A stretch of 64,000 bases of DNA from assembly GCA_964567755.1 (NCBI GenBank), contig CAZMNW010000061.1:1-64000 (forward strand), written 5' to 3'. This document shows, in pieces, positions 8,100-17,786 of the stretch. A program made the position numbers and the translations under genes. Below the pieces are notes generated by a model. That model was not told the DNA's origin. It made no database searches and saw only the letters and a list, made by a program, of their open reading frames with translations. The DNA is from DASRJW01 sp964567755. Lineage in GTDB: Bacteria; Krumholzibacteriota; Krumholzibacteriia; G020349025. The stretch's first letter is position 1. The number at the start of each line of letters is the position of its first letter.

Positions 8100-8987
8100 T
8101 CATCGCAGCGCGGCGGTCACCGCGCGCAGGTGCTCGGGCGTCGTGCCGCAGCAGCCGCCGATGAGCCGGGCGCCGAGGGTGCGCCACGTTGCGGCGATGC
8201 GGCCGTACTCGACGGGCGGCGTCCGTGTGTCGGGCGCCCAGTCGCCCGCGGGCGTTTCGTGGCCGAAGTTGGCGTAGGCGCCGATGGGTCGCTTGTCGGC
8301 GGGCCAATGCATGCGCTCGAGGGCCAGAGTCACCACGTGCGGCGGCGAGCAGTTGACCAGGAAGCCGGCCACGGGCAGCGGGCGGATGTGCGCCCATGCG
8401 ACATCGAGATCCTCGCCCGAGAGGAGGTCGCCCTCGCCTGCGGGATCGAGGATCAAACTGACGAGTACGGGGAGACCGGTTTCGAGCGCGACGAGCGCTG
8501 CGTCGTGCGCTTCGCGAGCGGTGTTCATCGTCTCGACGAGAAGGAGATCCACGCCCGCGGCCTGCAAATGCCGTGCGTGCAGCGTGTGCTCGCGAAGCAG
8601 CACGTCGCCGGGCGGCACACGCTCGGGATGGAAGCAATCTTCGAGCGGGGCCATGCAGCCGGCCACGAGACCGCGACCCGCATGCGTGCACGCACGGCGC
8701 GCGAGGGCAACGGTGCGCCGCGTGAGCTCCTGGGCGTCCGCTTCGCGGCCGAGCTTGCGCAACGTGTACGGCGTCGAGCGAAATGTATTGGCCGTCAGGA
8801 TATCGGCGCCAGCGAGCAAGTAGTCGCTGTGGATTTTTTCCAACACATCGGGTGCGATCGTCGCTGCTTCCGCAGTCCAGAGCGGTGGCTGCGCCGGCAC
8901 ACCACGCCGTTGCAACTCCGTCCCGATGGCGCCGTCCAAGAACACGACATCGCGGGATGCCAAGAGGTTTTCGAACGCACTGGCCAT
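8100..8987 (-). CDS. Homocysteine S-methyltransferase family protein
   Basis: 295 residues in the Pfam S-methyl_trans fold. It opens with VVFLDGAIGTELQRRGVP and contains ADILTANTFRSTPYTLRKLG. The zinc ligands are in FLVNCSPP and GGCCGTTPEH. Such enzymes transfer a methyl group to homocysteine from S-methylmethionine, betaine or (as a domain of MetH) methyltetrahydrofolate. The short single-domain form points to MmuM/BHMT-like activity, but the donor is not certain. ATG 8987 follows GGAGCGTGAC. The gene is divergent from mqnC, about 200 nt away. Confidence 0.87.
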   Translation of the reverse strand: MASAFENLLASRDVVFLDGAIGTELQRRGVPAQPPLWTAEAATIAPDVLEKIHSDYLLAGADILTANTFRSTPYTLRKLGREADAQELTRRTVALARRACTHAGRGLVAGCMAPLEDCFHPERVPPGDVLLREHTLHARHLQAAGVDLLLVETMNTAREAHDAALVALETGLPVLVSLILDPAGEGDLLSGEDLDVAWAHIRPLPVAGFLVNCSPPHVVTLALERMHWPADKRPIGAYANFGHETPAGDWAPDTRTPPVEYGRIAATWRTLGARLIGGCCGTTPEHLRAVTAALR

Positions 8988-9186
8988 GTCACGCTCCGGA
9001 TGCGCGCTGCGAGTCGATTCTGCCAGGGACCAGACGGCGGCGCCACCGCGGCGCCGGTTGCGTGCTATCTCTTGTTCGGCTAGGGTCTTCGGCTGGCGAG
9101 GCCACCGGGAAAACAGGGTGCAGCGAGCCGGGACGGCGTTGCCCAACGCGACCCCGAATCGCCGGCGAAACAAGCAGGAGATCTCG

Positions 9187-10344
9187 TTGGCCGTTGCGAC
9201 CGTCGACAAGCTGCTGCAGGACGCCGCCGCTGGGCGCCGTCTCTCGACCGACGATGCCTTGCGCTTGTACCACGACGCCAATCTGCTCGACCTCGGGCAA
9301 GCGGCACGCGCGGCGCGCTTCCGCCACGTTCCCGATCGCCGGGTCACTTACCTCGTCGACCGCAACATCAACTACACCAACGTTTGCATCACCGACTGCC
9401 ACTTCTGCGCTTTCTACCGCCCCAGCGAGTCTCATCCCGAGGCGTACACGTTGTCGCGCGCCGAGATCGCGGCGAAAATGAACGAGCTGCTCGATGCCGG
9501 CGGCACGCGCGTTCTCATGCAGGGTGGCCACAACCCGCGCCTGCCACTCGCGTGGTACGAAGATCTGCTGCGCTGGCTGCGTGCGGAGTATCCCGAGATC
9601 GAATTGAACTGCTTTTCGCCTTCCGAAATCGACCATATCGCAGGGGTCGAAGGTTGCACGATGGAAGATGTCCTAGTGCGCCTGCAAGCGGCCGGGCTCG
9701 CCGGTCTCCCGGGCGGTGGCGCCGAGATGCTCGACGACGCGGTGCGCGGGCGCGTGAGCCCGAAGAAACAGAGCGCCACAGGTTGGTTGGAAGCGATGCG
9801 GATTGCCCAGGGGTTGGGACTCGTGACGACGGCCACCATGGTCATCGGCTTCGGTGAAACGCTCGCCCAGCGCTTGGGTCACCTGCAGAAGATTCGCGAC
9901 TTGCAGGACGAGAGCCAGCGCGCGCATGGCAACGGCTTCGCCGCCTTCATCGCTTGGACCCTGCAGATCGAGAACACGTCCCTCGGCGGCAGCAAGGAAC
10001 GCGAGCGCTACGGCACGAGCGCCCACGAGTACCTGCGGCTGGTCGCCATGGCACGACTCTTCCTCGACAACTTCGATCACATCCAGGCGTCGTGGCCGAC
10101 GCAGGGACCGCAGCTCGCGCAGGTGGCGCTCGAGTTCGGCTGCGACGATTTCGGCAGCACGATGATGGAAGAGAATGTGGTATCCGCTGCGGGAACGAGT
10201 CTGTGCTCCGTGGCCGAGGTCTCGTTGCAGCGCCATATCCAGGACGCCGGCTATCTGCCGGCGCAACGCGATTCCCGCTACGACATCGTGCGCGTCATCC
10301 ATCGAGTTCCGGACCCTGCCTCGCCCCGGCGTCACCGCGTATGA
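9187..10344 (+). CDS. mqnC: Cyclic dehypoxanthinyl futalosine synthase (radical SAM)
   Basis: 385 residues. The radical SAM motif is Cys67, Cys71 and Cys74 (NYTNVCITDCHFCAF). The following segments GGTRVLMQGGHNP, GLPGGGAEML and TTATMVIGFGET are characteristic of MqnC. It cyclises dehypoxanthine futalosine in the futalosine pathway to menaquinone, so the cell probably respires with menaquinone. The TTG start at 9187 has AGGAG 6 nt upstream and gives the normal family length; the open frame extends much further 5' but that part is antisense to the methyltransferase. No other mqn gene is in the window. Confidence 0.93.
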   Translation: MAVATVDKLLQDAAAGRRLSTDDALRLYHDANLLDLGQAARAARFRHVPDRRVTYLVDRNINYTNVCITDCHFCAFYRPSESHPEAYTLSRAEIAAKMNELLDAGGTRVLMQGGHNPRLPLAWYEDLLRWLRAEYPEIELNCFSPSEIDHIAGVEGCTMEDVLVRLQAAGLAGLPGGGAEMLDDAVRGRVSPKKQSATGWLEAMRIAQGLGLVTTATMVIGFGETLAQRLGHLQKIRDLQDESQRAHGNGFAAFIAWTLQIENTSLGGSKERERYGTSAHEYLRLVAMARLFLDNFDHIQASWPTQGPQLAQVALEFGCDDFGSTMMEENVVSAAGTSLCSVAEVSLQRHIQDAGYLPAQRDSRYDIVRVIHRVPDPASPRRHRV

Positions 10345-10371
10345 AACAACACGCGACAAAAGGCGGACGGC

Positions 10372-11274
10372 GTGCAGAAGCAGCGGCCGCATAGGGCACC
10401 GCGTTCCCGAGGTCTCGATTTCACCCTGCATCGCCTGCAGACGGTGCTGGCGCAGATCCTGTGCTTGCTCCTCCTCGCGAGCGCGTTGTGGCTCGCGCCG
10501 GGTCTGGGTGTGCCGGTTGCGCTCGGCCAGAGCGAGACCGATACCGTGCGCGTGCGTCAGAAGAAGCTGACGCTGGAAGAGATCATCGAACGCTGCGTGC
10601 AAGGCGAGAAAACGAAACTGGCCGGGCACCGGGACATGCGCTACACGCTCAATATTCGCGTGATGTTGTACTGGGAGAAGAAGAAGGAAACACGCGACAT
10701 CGTGTACCGTGTCTACACTGACGACACTGGCTTCAGCCGCTCCGTCCAGGCCGGAGAGGTGGTACAACGGCACGAGCTCCGCGACAGCGTCTGGGTCGAA
10801 AGCAAGGATCAGGAGGAGGACTCGAACGTCCAGGTGGAGGCGGATGGAGGATTCGGCGATTTCGTCGAGCTGCCGTTCTTTCTCGAGGAGCAGAACGAGT
10901 TTCATTTCACGTTGCTCGACCGCACCGTGGAACAAGATCACGTGATTTTCAAGATCGGCTTCGTGCCCAAATCCGAGTTCAAGGCCCTGCCGTCCGGCAT
11001 CGTCTATGTCGACACCGATGCCTACCGGATCGTGCACGAGGAGTTCGACTTCGAGACCAATCCGTTTCCGTTGCTGCTGAAGGACATCAAGGGGTTTTCC
11101 CGCCATTGGGAAGAGCTTCCCGGAGGCGAGTGGGTCTTCACGCGCATCCTGATGGAGGTCGAGTTGCGCAACCTGGCATTCGGCCGCCTGCCACGCCGCG
11201 CCGCCGCCGCGATTTCGCGCCAACATTTCGAGTTCGACAAGGGTTACGACGCCCGCATCTTTGGGGAGCGTTGA
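10372..11274 (+). CDS. Outer-membrane lipoprotein-sorting-like protein
   Basis: 300 residues. An N-terminal hydrophobic segment (LAQILCLLLLASALWLAPGL) serves as signal peptide or anchor. A beta-rich domain follows with EDSNVQVEADGGFGDFVELP and SGIVYVDTDAYRIVHEEFDF. This pattern matches proteins annotated as outer-membrane lipoprotein-sorting protein, which share the LolA/LolB-like half-barrel that binds lipid. GTG 10372 follows GGCGGACGG. The next gene, an outer-membrane barrel, starts 2 nt after its stop, so the two probably act together in the envelope. No lipobox is present. Confidence 0.6.
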   Translation: MQKQRPHRAPRSRGLDFTLHRLQTVLAQILCLLLLASALWLAPGLGVPVALGQSETDTVRVRQKKLTLEEIIERCVQGEKTKLAGHRDMRYTLNIRVMLYWEKKKETRDIVYRVYTDDTGFSRSVQAGEVVQRHELRDSVWVESKDQEEDSNVQVEADGGFGDFVELPFFLEEQNEFHFTLLDRTVEQDHVIFKIGFVPKSEFKALPSGIVYVDTDAYRIVHEEFDFETNPFPLLLKDIKGFSRHWEELPGGEWVFTRILMEVELRNLAFGRLPRRAAAAISRQHFEFDKGYDARIFGER

Positions 11275-11276
11275 GG

Positions 11277-12584
11277 ATGCGATTCCGCGTTTCAATGCTG
11301 GCCTGGAGTGTGGCGGTCATCGGCCTCGCCAGTGGGTTCGAGCCGGTTGCCGCCCAGAATCCCGGCCAGGGTGCGGCCGCCGACAGCGTGGGCGAAAGTC
11401 TGCACGAACGCCTGCAACGCGAAGGCGCTCAACGGTTCGATCCCGAGTTGCTCGAATCCAATCGCTCCTTCCAGGACTCGGTCCTCGCCAGCCTCGACTC
11501 ACTGGGACTCGAGGCGCAAAAGAAGAAAACGCGCTTCCGTCTTGGTGTCGATTTCAATCTCGGCGAGCGACTGTGGAACTACAATCGCGTCGAGGGCTTG
11601 GTCGCCGCCGCTGGCATTGGCCTGAAGCGGGGACGTGACGACGAACCCTGGGCCACGTTTCAGGGCGGCTATGCTTTCGGCAGCGAGAAATTCCGCCACC
11701 TCGAGACTCTCGAGATCCCGATCGGTCCCGAGACTTGGGGCCTCGCTACCGCCGCATCCTTCGGCGAGCGCGTCGTGCCCTACGGCTCGAACCGCCCGCG
11801 CTGGAACAGCCTGCGCGCGTTCGTGGGCGGAGAAGATGCGCAAGAATACCTCGGCAGCCGCGGCGGCGGCGCTTTTCTGCACTGGCGCAAGTGGCGGAGC
11901 GTGCGGCTGTCAGCAGGTTACGAGGCGGCCGAAGAAACGAGCGTCGCAGCAACAACCGAGTTCGCTTTGTTCGGCGACATGGCCCCGGTCAACATCCCGG
12001 TTCAAGACGGAACCGACCGCGCCATCGTCGCCCGGCTCCATCTCGGCTCGCTCGCGCGCCACATGGTGCGCCTCGACGCCGAGCATCGCGTCGCCGGCGG
12101 CGACATAGGCGGCAGCTTCACTTACAATCGCACCGATCTCGATCTCACATTGCGACGCTATTTCTGGCGCCAGGAGCTGGTGCTGCAAACGCACTATGTG
12201 CACACGGGCGGCGATGCACCCGTGCAGCGTCTTGCGGATATCGGTGGCGTGAGCACGGTGCGCGGCTGGAAGCAGCGCGCACAGGTCGGGGAGTCGTCGC
12301 TCGCCGCGCGGCTGGAGTATCTCATTCCGTATGACCTCTTCGAGCGAGCGCGAATCCCCATCTTGTGGCGATTGCAGCTCCAGCTCGTGCCCTGGGCCGA
12401 CGCGGGGCGAACCTGGGATGGTGCCGCGGATGTCTGGATCACGTCCGCAGGCCTGGGTGTCCAACATTTCCTGGGGGATTTTGGCGCGCCGACCTCTCTC
12501 CGCTTCGACGTGGCGCTGCCCATGGGCCCGGACCGCTCGCGTGACGTGCGGCTCGAGCTACACTTCGTCCGCGGTGTATTCTGA
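11277..12584 (+). CDS. Outer-membrane beta-barrel of the BamA/TamA (bacterial surface antigen) type
   Basis: 435 residues: signal peptide, a short helical region (DSVGESLHERLQREGAQRFD) and then a strand-rich domain to the C-terminus. The segment LADIGGVSTVRGWKQRAQ carries the VRG(F/Y/W) signature of the lid loop in Omp85-like barrels. The last strand ends in Phe (LELHFVRGVF), as expected for BAM-inserted barrels. No POTRA domain is visible. ATG 11277 follows GGGGAG and lies 2 nt after the sorting-like protein, suggesting a shared task in envelope assembly or export. Confidence 0.75.
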   Translation: MRFRVSMLAWSVAVIGLASGFEPVAAQNPGQGAAADSVGESLHERLQREGAQRFDPELLESNRSFQDSVLASLDSLGLEAQKKKTRFRLGVDFNLGERLWNYNRVEGLVAAAGIGLKRGRDDEPWATFQGGYAFGSEKFRHLETLEIPIGPETWGLATAASFGERVVPYGSNRPRWNSLRAFVGGEDAQEYLGSRGGGAFLHWRKWRSVRLSAGYEAAEETSVAATTEFALFGDMAPVNIPVQDGTDRAIVARLHLGSLARHMVRLDAEHRVAGGDIGGSFTYNRTDLDLTLRRYFWRQELVLQTHYVHTGGDAPVQRLADIGGVSTVRGWKQRAQVGESSLAARLEYLIPYDLFERARIPILWRLQLQLVPWADAGRTWDGAADVWITSAGLGVQHFLGDFGAPTSLRFDVALPMGPDRSRDVRLELHFVRGVF

Positions 12585-12618
12585 GGGCGGAGTGCAGCCG
12601 AAACATACAGGTGGATGC

Positions 12619-15336
12619 ATGGCCGAGGGAATGATCTCGCGCTACCAGATCCTCGACCGCCTCGGGGCGGGTGGCATGGGCGAGGTGTACAAGGCGCTCG
12701 ATACCAAGATGCGGCGCGAGGTAGCGCTCAAGCTGTTGCCGCCGGCGTACGTGCAGGATGCAGAGCGAGTCGCGCGCTTCAAGCAAGAAGCGTTCGCCAC
12801 CTCGGCGCTCAATCATCCCAACATCACCACGATCTTCGAAATCGACGAAGCAGACGGCCATCACTTCATCAGTCTCGAGTACATCACCGGGCACGCGCTG
12901 CGGGTCCTGATTCGCGACGGCAAGCTCGAGCTGCGCCAGATTCTCGAGATCGCCGTGCAGGTGGCCGAAGGGCTGCATGCGGCACACGAAGCCGGCGTCG
13001 TGCATCGTGACCTCAAGCCCGAGAACATCATGGTGCGTCCGGATGGCATCGCCAAGATCCTCGACTTTGGTCTCGCCAAGCTCGGAAGCGCCCCGGAACC
13101 GCCGAGCCTGAGTGACGAAACACTCGTGCAAAGCTCGATGGGCGCCGCGGGACTGACGCAGCCGGGAATGGTTCTCGGCACCGTGGCCTATATGTCTCCC
13201 GAGCAGGCGCGCGGTATGGAGACGGATCGCAGGTCCGACATCTTCACCTTCGGCAGCATTCTTCTGGAAATGCTGACGCGCAAGCAACCGTTCCATGCGC
13301 CGTCGAGCGTGGAGGTGATGCACGCCATCATTCACGACGCGCCGCGGTCGCTGCAGGAGCTCAGTGGCGGCATTCCGGTCGAGCTGCATCGAATCGTGCG
13401 CAAAGCGATGGCGAAGGACCCGGGCGAGCGCTATCAGACAGCCAAAGATCTGGCGATCGACATGCGCGCGCTGCAGCGCGAGCTCGAGTCGGGCAGTGTG
13501 AGCGCGGTGCATGCGGCGTTCGCTACGGCACCCGCAGCGGGCACGGCAAAGTCGGCCGCGAGGCGCTCGCTGCGTTGGGTCGCTGGCTTGGCAACGTTCG
13601 CGGTCGTTGGGAGCCTCGTCGTGGTCGTGTTGATGAACCGCAGCTCGCGCGCGCCGGCGCCGGCGCCAGCGCTGCCGCTCGCGATCTCCAAGATCACCAA
13701 TACGGGGAAGGCATCGGCGCCCGTGTTTGCACCCCGGGGCCAATTCCTCGCCTACACCAACACGGAGAACGATCAGGTGGCGATCCGGGTTCGACAGCTC
13801 GTCACCGGTACGGAAGTCGAGGCGGTGCCGGCCAAGCCGGACGTGGGTCTCGGCAACATGGCATTTTCTCCCGACGGCAATTGGTTGTTGTACACCACAC
13901 GGAAACGCACGGAAGCGATGCGCACGCTGTGGCAAGTGTCTCCCCTCGGCGGCACGCCGCGCGAAGTCATGAAGGATGTCGACGGCGCCCCATCGTTCTT
14001 CTCTGACGGCACGCGTTTCGTTTTTCAACGTGCCAACGAGCAACGGCAGATGCGGTTTTTCATTGCGCCATTCGGCACTGCCGGGGAGCTGCAGGAGATC
14101 CACTCGGCCCCCGAGGGCGCCGTCGGGATTTCGACTCCCATGCTCTCACCCGACGGCGGCGAGATTCTCTATGCCCAGGTCAACGGCGACGACGTTCTGC
14201 ACCCAAGGCTGATGATCAAGACGCTGGATGGAGGTGCGTTGCGTCCCGTGCCTGGCCCGCTGTGGATGCTGCTTGTTGGCTACTGTTGGGCGCAGGATGG
14301 CAAGGGTGTTTATGTTGCCGGCTCGAGTTCCTGGATGGCGCGTCCTCAGATCTGGTACATCGGACTCGCCGAGGACGTCGTGCGCCGGGTGACGCAGGAC
14401 CTCGAGGAGCACTCCCAGATCGTGCTGCGTGGCGATGGCAATGCGCTCGCTTCGGTGCGCACCACGGTCGCCGCACAGCTTTGGCACGTGCCAGTCGAAG
14501 GCACGCCGGCCGAGAATGGCGCCCGCGCGCACCAGATCACACGCGGCACTGGCCTCATGGGTTGGCCTCAGGTATCACCGGATGGCAAAACTGTGGCGTT
14601 GGTTTCCGAAGCGAGCGGCCACATGGACCTGTGGGCGATGGACGTGGATGGATCCAATCTTCGCCAGCTCACGTTCGGCGCGGCGCAGGACTTCGGTCAG
14701 AGTTGGTCTCCGGATGGCCGCCAGCTCGCATTCGCTTCCGAGAGCGAAGGCAACCTGCAAGTGTGGGTCGTGGACGCGGATGGTCACAACCCGCGCCAGC
14801 TGACGCAGCTGGGCACGACGAACTATGCGCCTTCCTGGTCTCCGGACGGCCGGTGGATTGCCTTCATTGCATCCGTCGCGGACAGCGCCTTCCTGTGCAA
14901 GATCCCAGCCGAAGGTGGCGATCCCATCTTCATGAGTCGACGCGATCTCGCCATGATTCTGACCCGCTGGTCTCCCAACGGAACTTTCATCGCCACCTGG
15001 CTGCAGCCGGAAAAGCCGACACCGCAGATCGCGGTGGGGCTCTTTCCCGCAGCCGGTGGCGAGATTCACAAGCTCCCGCTCTTGCCGCGCAGCCGCTGGA
15101 CCTTGCTCAGTTTGCACTGGACCCCCGATGGCGACGCGCTCTCTCTCGTCGATCAAGTGCAGGGTGCCTGGGTGGTGCAGCGTGTGCCGCTCGATGGCAG
15201 CGAGCGCACGACCGTGGCTTCTTTCACCGAAGACCAGACGCTCTTCAACTTCGATTGGGTACCGGGTGGCCGCGCTCTCATTGCTCAACGCGGGACCATC
15301 AGTTCCGACATCGTGTTGCTCGAGAACCTGCCGTAA
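12619..15336 (+). CDS. Transmembrane Ser/Thr protein kinase with C-terminal TolB-like beta-propeller
   Basis: 905 residues. The Hanks-type kinase domain occupies about residues 9-280: GAGGMGEVYKA loop, catalytic Lys38, HRDLKPEN with Asp131, DFG at 149-151 and GTVAYMSPEQARG. One membrane helix lies at about 320-340 (WVAGLATFAVVGSLVVVVLM). The rest is a WD40/TolB-like propeller with repeated blades such as SPDGRQLAFASESEGNLQVW and SWSPDGRWIAFIAS. The kinase faces the cytoplasm and the propeller probably senses something in the periplasm. This architecture is common in Acidobacteria and related phyla. ATG 12619 follows AGGTGG and avoids overlap with the barrel gene. Confidence 0.92.
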   Translation: MAEGMISRYQILDRLGAGGMGEVYKALDTKMRREVALKLLPPAYVQDAERVARFKQEAFATSALNHPNITTIFEIDEADGHHFISLEYITGHALRVLIRDGKLELRQILEIAVQVAEGLHAAHEAGVVHRDLKPENIMVRPDGIAKILDFGLAKLGSAPEPPSLSDETLVQSSMGAAGLTQPGMVLGTVAYMSPEQARGMETDRRSDIFTFGSILLEMLTRKQPFHAPSSVEVMHAIIHDAPRSLQELSGGIPVELHRIVRKAMAKDPGERYQTAKDLAIDMRALQRELESGSVSAVHAAFATAPAAGTAKSAARRSLRWVAGLATFAVVGSLVVVVLMNRSSRAPAPAPALPLAISKITNTGKASAPVFAPRGQFLAYTNTENDQVAIRVRQLVTGTEVEAVPAKPDVGLGNMAFSPDGNWLLYTTRKRTEAMRTLWQVSPLGGTPREVMKDVDGAPSFFSDGTRFVFQRANEQRQMRFFIAPFGTAGELQEIHSAPEGAVGISTPMLSPDGGEILYAQVNGDDVLHPRLMIKTLDGGALRPVPGPLWMLLVGYCWAQDGKGVYVAGSSSWMARPQIWYIGLAEDVVRRVTQDLEEHSQIVLRGDGNALASVRTTVAAQLWHVPVEGTPAENGARAHQITRGTGLMGWPQVSPDGKTVALVSEASGHMDLWAMDVDGSNLRQLTFGAAQDFGQSWSPDGRQLAFASESEGNLQVWVVDADGHNPRQLTQLGTTNYAPSWSPDGRWIAFIASVADSAFLCKIPAEGGDPIFMSRRDLAMILTRWSPNGTFIATWLQPEKPTPQIAVGLFPAAGGEIHKLPLLPRSRWTLLSLHWTPDGDALSLVDQVQGAWVVQRVPLDGSERTTVASFTEDQTLFNFDWVPGGRALIAQRGTISSDIVLLENLP

Positions 15337-15401
15337 AGGCGCCGCCGCATCCGACAGGTCGGTGGACCGAGTCGCACGGGTGTCGGCGCCGAGAGAAGAG
15401 A

Positions 15402-16079
15402 ATGAACCGCTGGTTGCCAGAGAACGCTTCGAGCTACGGCGCGCGCATCGACGGCGTGATCGATCTCGTGTTCTGGATCGTCGGCGCCTGGTTCGTGCTC
15501 GTCATGGGCGTCCTGCTCGTTTTTGCGATTCGCTATCACCACCGTTGGCATGAGCGTGCGGCTTATGTCCCGGCGCGGACCTTGCGCGGCATGGCCATCG
15601 TGCTCGTGCCCACCGCGGTCATCTTGCTCTTCGACCTCGTGATCGAAGCCGCGAGCACGCGCGTGTGGGATCGCGTCAAGATCGACATGCCGCCGGCGGC
15701 GCAAACGGTGCGCGTGATTGCCAAACAATACACGTGGACGATCGTGCATCCGGGAGCTGACAACCAGCTGGACACGCCGGACGATATCACCGAGCTCAAC
15801 GTCATGCACGTTCCCAAAGGCGAAGTCGTGCATTTCGAGCTTCTGTCCGAGGATGTGATCCACAGCTTCTTCTTGCCGAATCTGCGCCTGAAGCAAGATG
15901 CGGTTCCTGGCCGCACCATCCGTGGGTGGTTCGAGGCGACGCGCCCAGGCACGTATCAGCTCGTGTGTGCGGAGCTGTGCGGCTTGGGGCACACCAACAT
16001 GCGCGGTCGGTTGGTGGTGCACGATGCGGAGGGCTATCGTGCTTGGCTGGGATCGGCGTCAGCGGCCGGAGGACGATAG
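15402..16079 (+). CDS. ctaC: Cytochrome c oxidase subunit II
   Basis: 225 residues with two N-terminal membrane helices and a cupredoxin domain. The CuA site is complete: His in VIHSFFLPNLRLKQDAVPGR and the CAELCGLGHTNM motif (Cys, Glu, Cys, His, Met). It accepts electrons from cytochrome c and passes them to subunit I. No fused heme-c domain is present, so a separate cytochrome donor is needed. ATG 15402 follows GAGAGAAGAG. Its stop directly abuts the start of ctaD. Confidence 0.95.
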   Translation: MNRWLPENASSYGARIDGVIDLVFWIVGAWFVLVMGVLLVFAIRYHHRWHERAAYVPARTLRGMAIVLVPTAVILLFDLVIEAASTRVWDRVKIDMPPAAQTVRVIAKQYTWTIVHPGADNQLDTPDDITELNVMHVPKGEVVHFELLSEDVIHSFFLPNLRLKQDAVPGRTIRGWFEATRPGTYQLVCAELCGLGHTNMRGRLVVHDAEGYRAWLGSASAAGGR

Positions 16080-17786
16080 ATGCAGCACGGAGCAAACGGG
16101 CCTCGGGGTTTCTGGAGACGCTGGGTCTTCTCCCTCGATCACAAGACCATTGCCAAGCAATACCTGGTGACTGGGCTCGTCATGGCGATCGTCGGCGGCT
16201 GGCTTGCCCAGGGAATGCGGGTGCAGCTGGCGTGGCCGTATCGAGATTTCCCGTTCTTCGGTCTCATCGAGCCCGGGCGCTACAACGCGCTCGTGACCAT
16301 GCATGGCACCATCATGCTGTTCTGGGTGGCGATGCCGATCTTGCTCGGTGCGTTCGGGAACTTCCTCATCCCGCTCATGATCGGCGCGCGCGACATGGCG
16401 TTTCCGCGCCTCAACATGCTGTCCTTCTGGACCTTTCTGCTCAGTACGCTGGTCCTGCTGGCGTCGTTTTTCGTCGAATCCGGGCCGGCGGCCGGCGGCT
16501 GGACCGCGTATCCGCCTCTGTCGGCCGTGCCCGGCTACACCGGCGTCGATGTTGGCACCGATCTATGGATCGTTGCGGTGGCGCTCGAGTTTATTTCAGT
16601 GTTGATGGGCGGCGTCAACTTCCTGACCACGGCCGTCAACCTGCGCGCCCGCGGGCTCCGCATGATGGACCTGCCGCTCGTGGTTTGGATGCTGCTCGTG
16701 TCCTCGGTGCTGTTCATGTTGTCGGTGGGCCCATTGATCGCCGGTGCCGCCATGCTCTTCCTCGATCGCAACGCCGGCAGTGGTTTCTTCGATCCGGCCA
16801 AGGGCGGTGACCCGCTGCTGTGGCAGCATCTCTTCTGGTTCTTCGGCCATCCCGAGGTGTACGTCATCCTGCTGCCAGGGCTCGGGATCGTGGCGGAAGT
16901 TCTCACGGCGGGTGCGCGAAAGACCCTCTTCGGCTACACCATGATCGTGTGGGCAGTGATCGTGTCGGGGCTGCTCAGCTTCTTGGTGTGGTCGCACCAT
17001 CAGTTCGTGAGCGGGCTCGATCCCCGCTTCGCCATGCCTTTCGCGCTCACCACGATTCTCATCTCCGTGCCGTTCGCCGTGCAGTTGTTCGCGCTCATCG
17101 CCACGCTGTGGCGCGGTTCCATTCGATACTCGCCGGCGATGCTGTTCGCCGTCGGCACCATCGCCACATTTCTCGTCGGCGGCACCACGGGGATTGTTCT
17201 GGGTGCAGCTGCCGCCGACATCTATTTCCACGACACCTATTTCGTCGTCGCACACTTTCATTACACACTTTTCCCCGCGGTCATTCTCGCCATGCACGCC
17301 GGGATCTACCACTGGTTCCCGAAAATGTTCGGGCGTTTGATGAATGCCAGATTGGGGCATGTACACTTTTGGCTGACCTTCGTTTTCTTCCAGTTGACGT
17401 TCATCCCGCAGTTCTTGCTCGGACTCGCGGGGCACCCGCGTCGCGTCGCGGATCCCCTGCAGTTCGATCTGTTGTTGTCCGGGATGCAGCCATACAACAT
17501 CGTGTCCACCATCGGCGCGCTGGGCCTGTTCGCGGCGCAAGTGCCGTTCCTGATCAATTTCTGTTGGAGTCTCTGGCGCGGGAAGCATGCCGGCGCCAAT
17601 CCCTGGCAGGCCACCACGATCGAGTGGCTGGCTTCTTCGCCACCTCCGCACGACAACTTCCCAGGCGAGGTCGTGGCGGTGCGCGGGCCCTACGAGTACA
17701 GCACTCCCGGAAGTGACCGCGATTGGCTGCCCCAGGGGGAGCTGGAAGGTGCGGATTTGGCAGCGCCCACGGTAGCAGCGCCATGA
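16080..17786 (+). CDS. ctaD: Cytochrome c oxidase subunit I, heme-copper oxidase A family
   Basis: 568 residues, about 12 helices. The heme and CuB ligands are present: His75, His257 (HPEVY, with Tyr261 as the cross-linked tyrosine), His306, His307, His392 and His394. D-channel residues Asn94, Asp105, Asn112 and Glu259 are conserved. At the place of the K-channel lysine (Paracoccus Lys354) the sequence reads VPFAVQLF, so it has Gln335 instead of Lys and Phe332 instead of Thr. Spacing from Glu259 to Gln335 (76) equals the Paracoccus Glu278-Lys354 spacing, so the position is secure. It should still reduce O2, but proton delivery may differ. It overlaps ctaE by 4 nt. Confidence 0.95.
   Translation: MQHGANGPRGFWRRWVFSLDHKTIAKQYLVTGLVMAIVGGWLAQGMRVQLAWPYRDFPFFGLIEPGRYNALVTMHGTIMLFWVAMPILLGAFGNFLIPLMIGARDMAFPRLNMLSFWTFLLSTLVLLASFFVESGPAAGGWTAYPPLSAVPGYTGVDVGTDLWIVAVALEFISVLMGGVNFLTTAVNLRARGLRMMDLPLVVWMLLVSSVLFMLSVGPLIAGAAMLFLDRNAGSGFFDPAKGGDPLLWQHLFWFFGHPEVYVILLPGLGIVAEVLTAGARKTLFGYTMIVWAVIVSGLLSFLVWSHHQFVSGLDPRFAMPFALTTILISVPFAVQLFALIATLWRGSIRYSPAMLFAVGTIATFLVGGTTGIVLGAAAADIYFHDTYFVVAHFHYTLFPAVILAMHAGIYHWFPKMFGRLMNARLGHVHFWLTFVFFQLTFIPQFLLGLAGHPRRVADPLQFDLLLSGMQPYNIVSTIGALGLFAAQVPFLINFCWSLWRGKHAGANPWQATTIEWLASSPPPHDNFPGEVVAVRGPYEYSTPGSDRDWLPQGELEGADLAAPTVAAP

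Noticed and set aside
8926..9186. N-terminal extension of MqnC by 87 residues
   Set aside because: It is antisense to the methyltransferase and its promoter region and has no similarity; TTG 9187 has AGGAG at the right distance.
12331..12618. 5' extension of the kinase gene by 96 residues
   Set aside because: This stretch overlaps the barrel gene in another frame; conserved kinase sequence starts only after ATG 12619.
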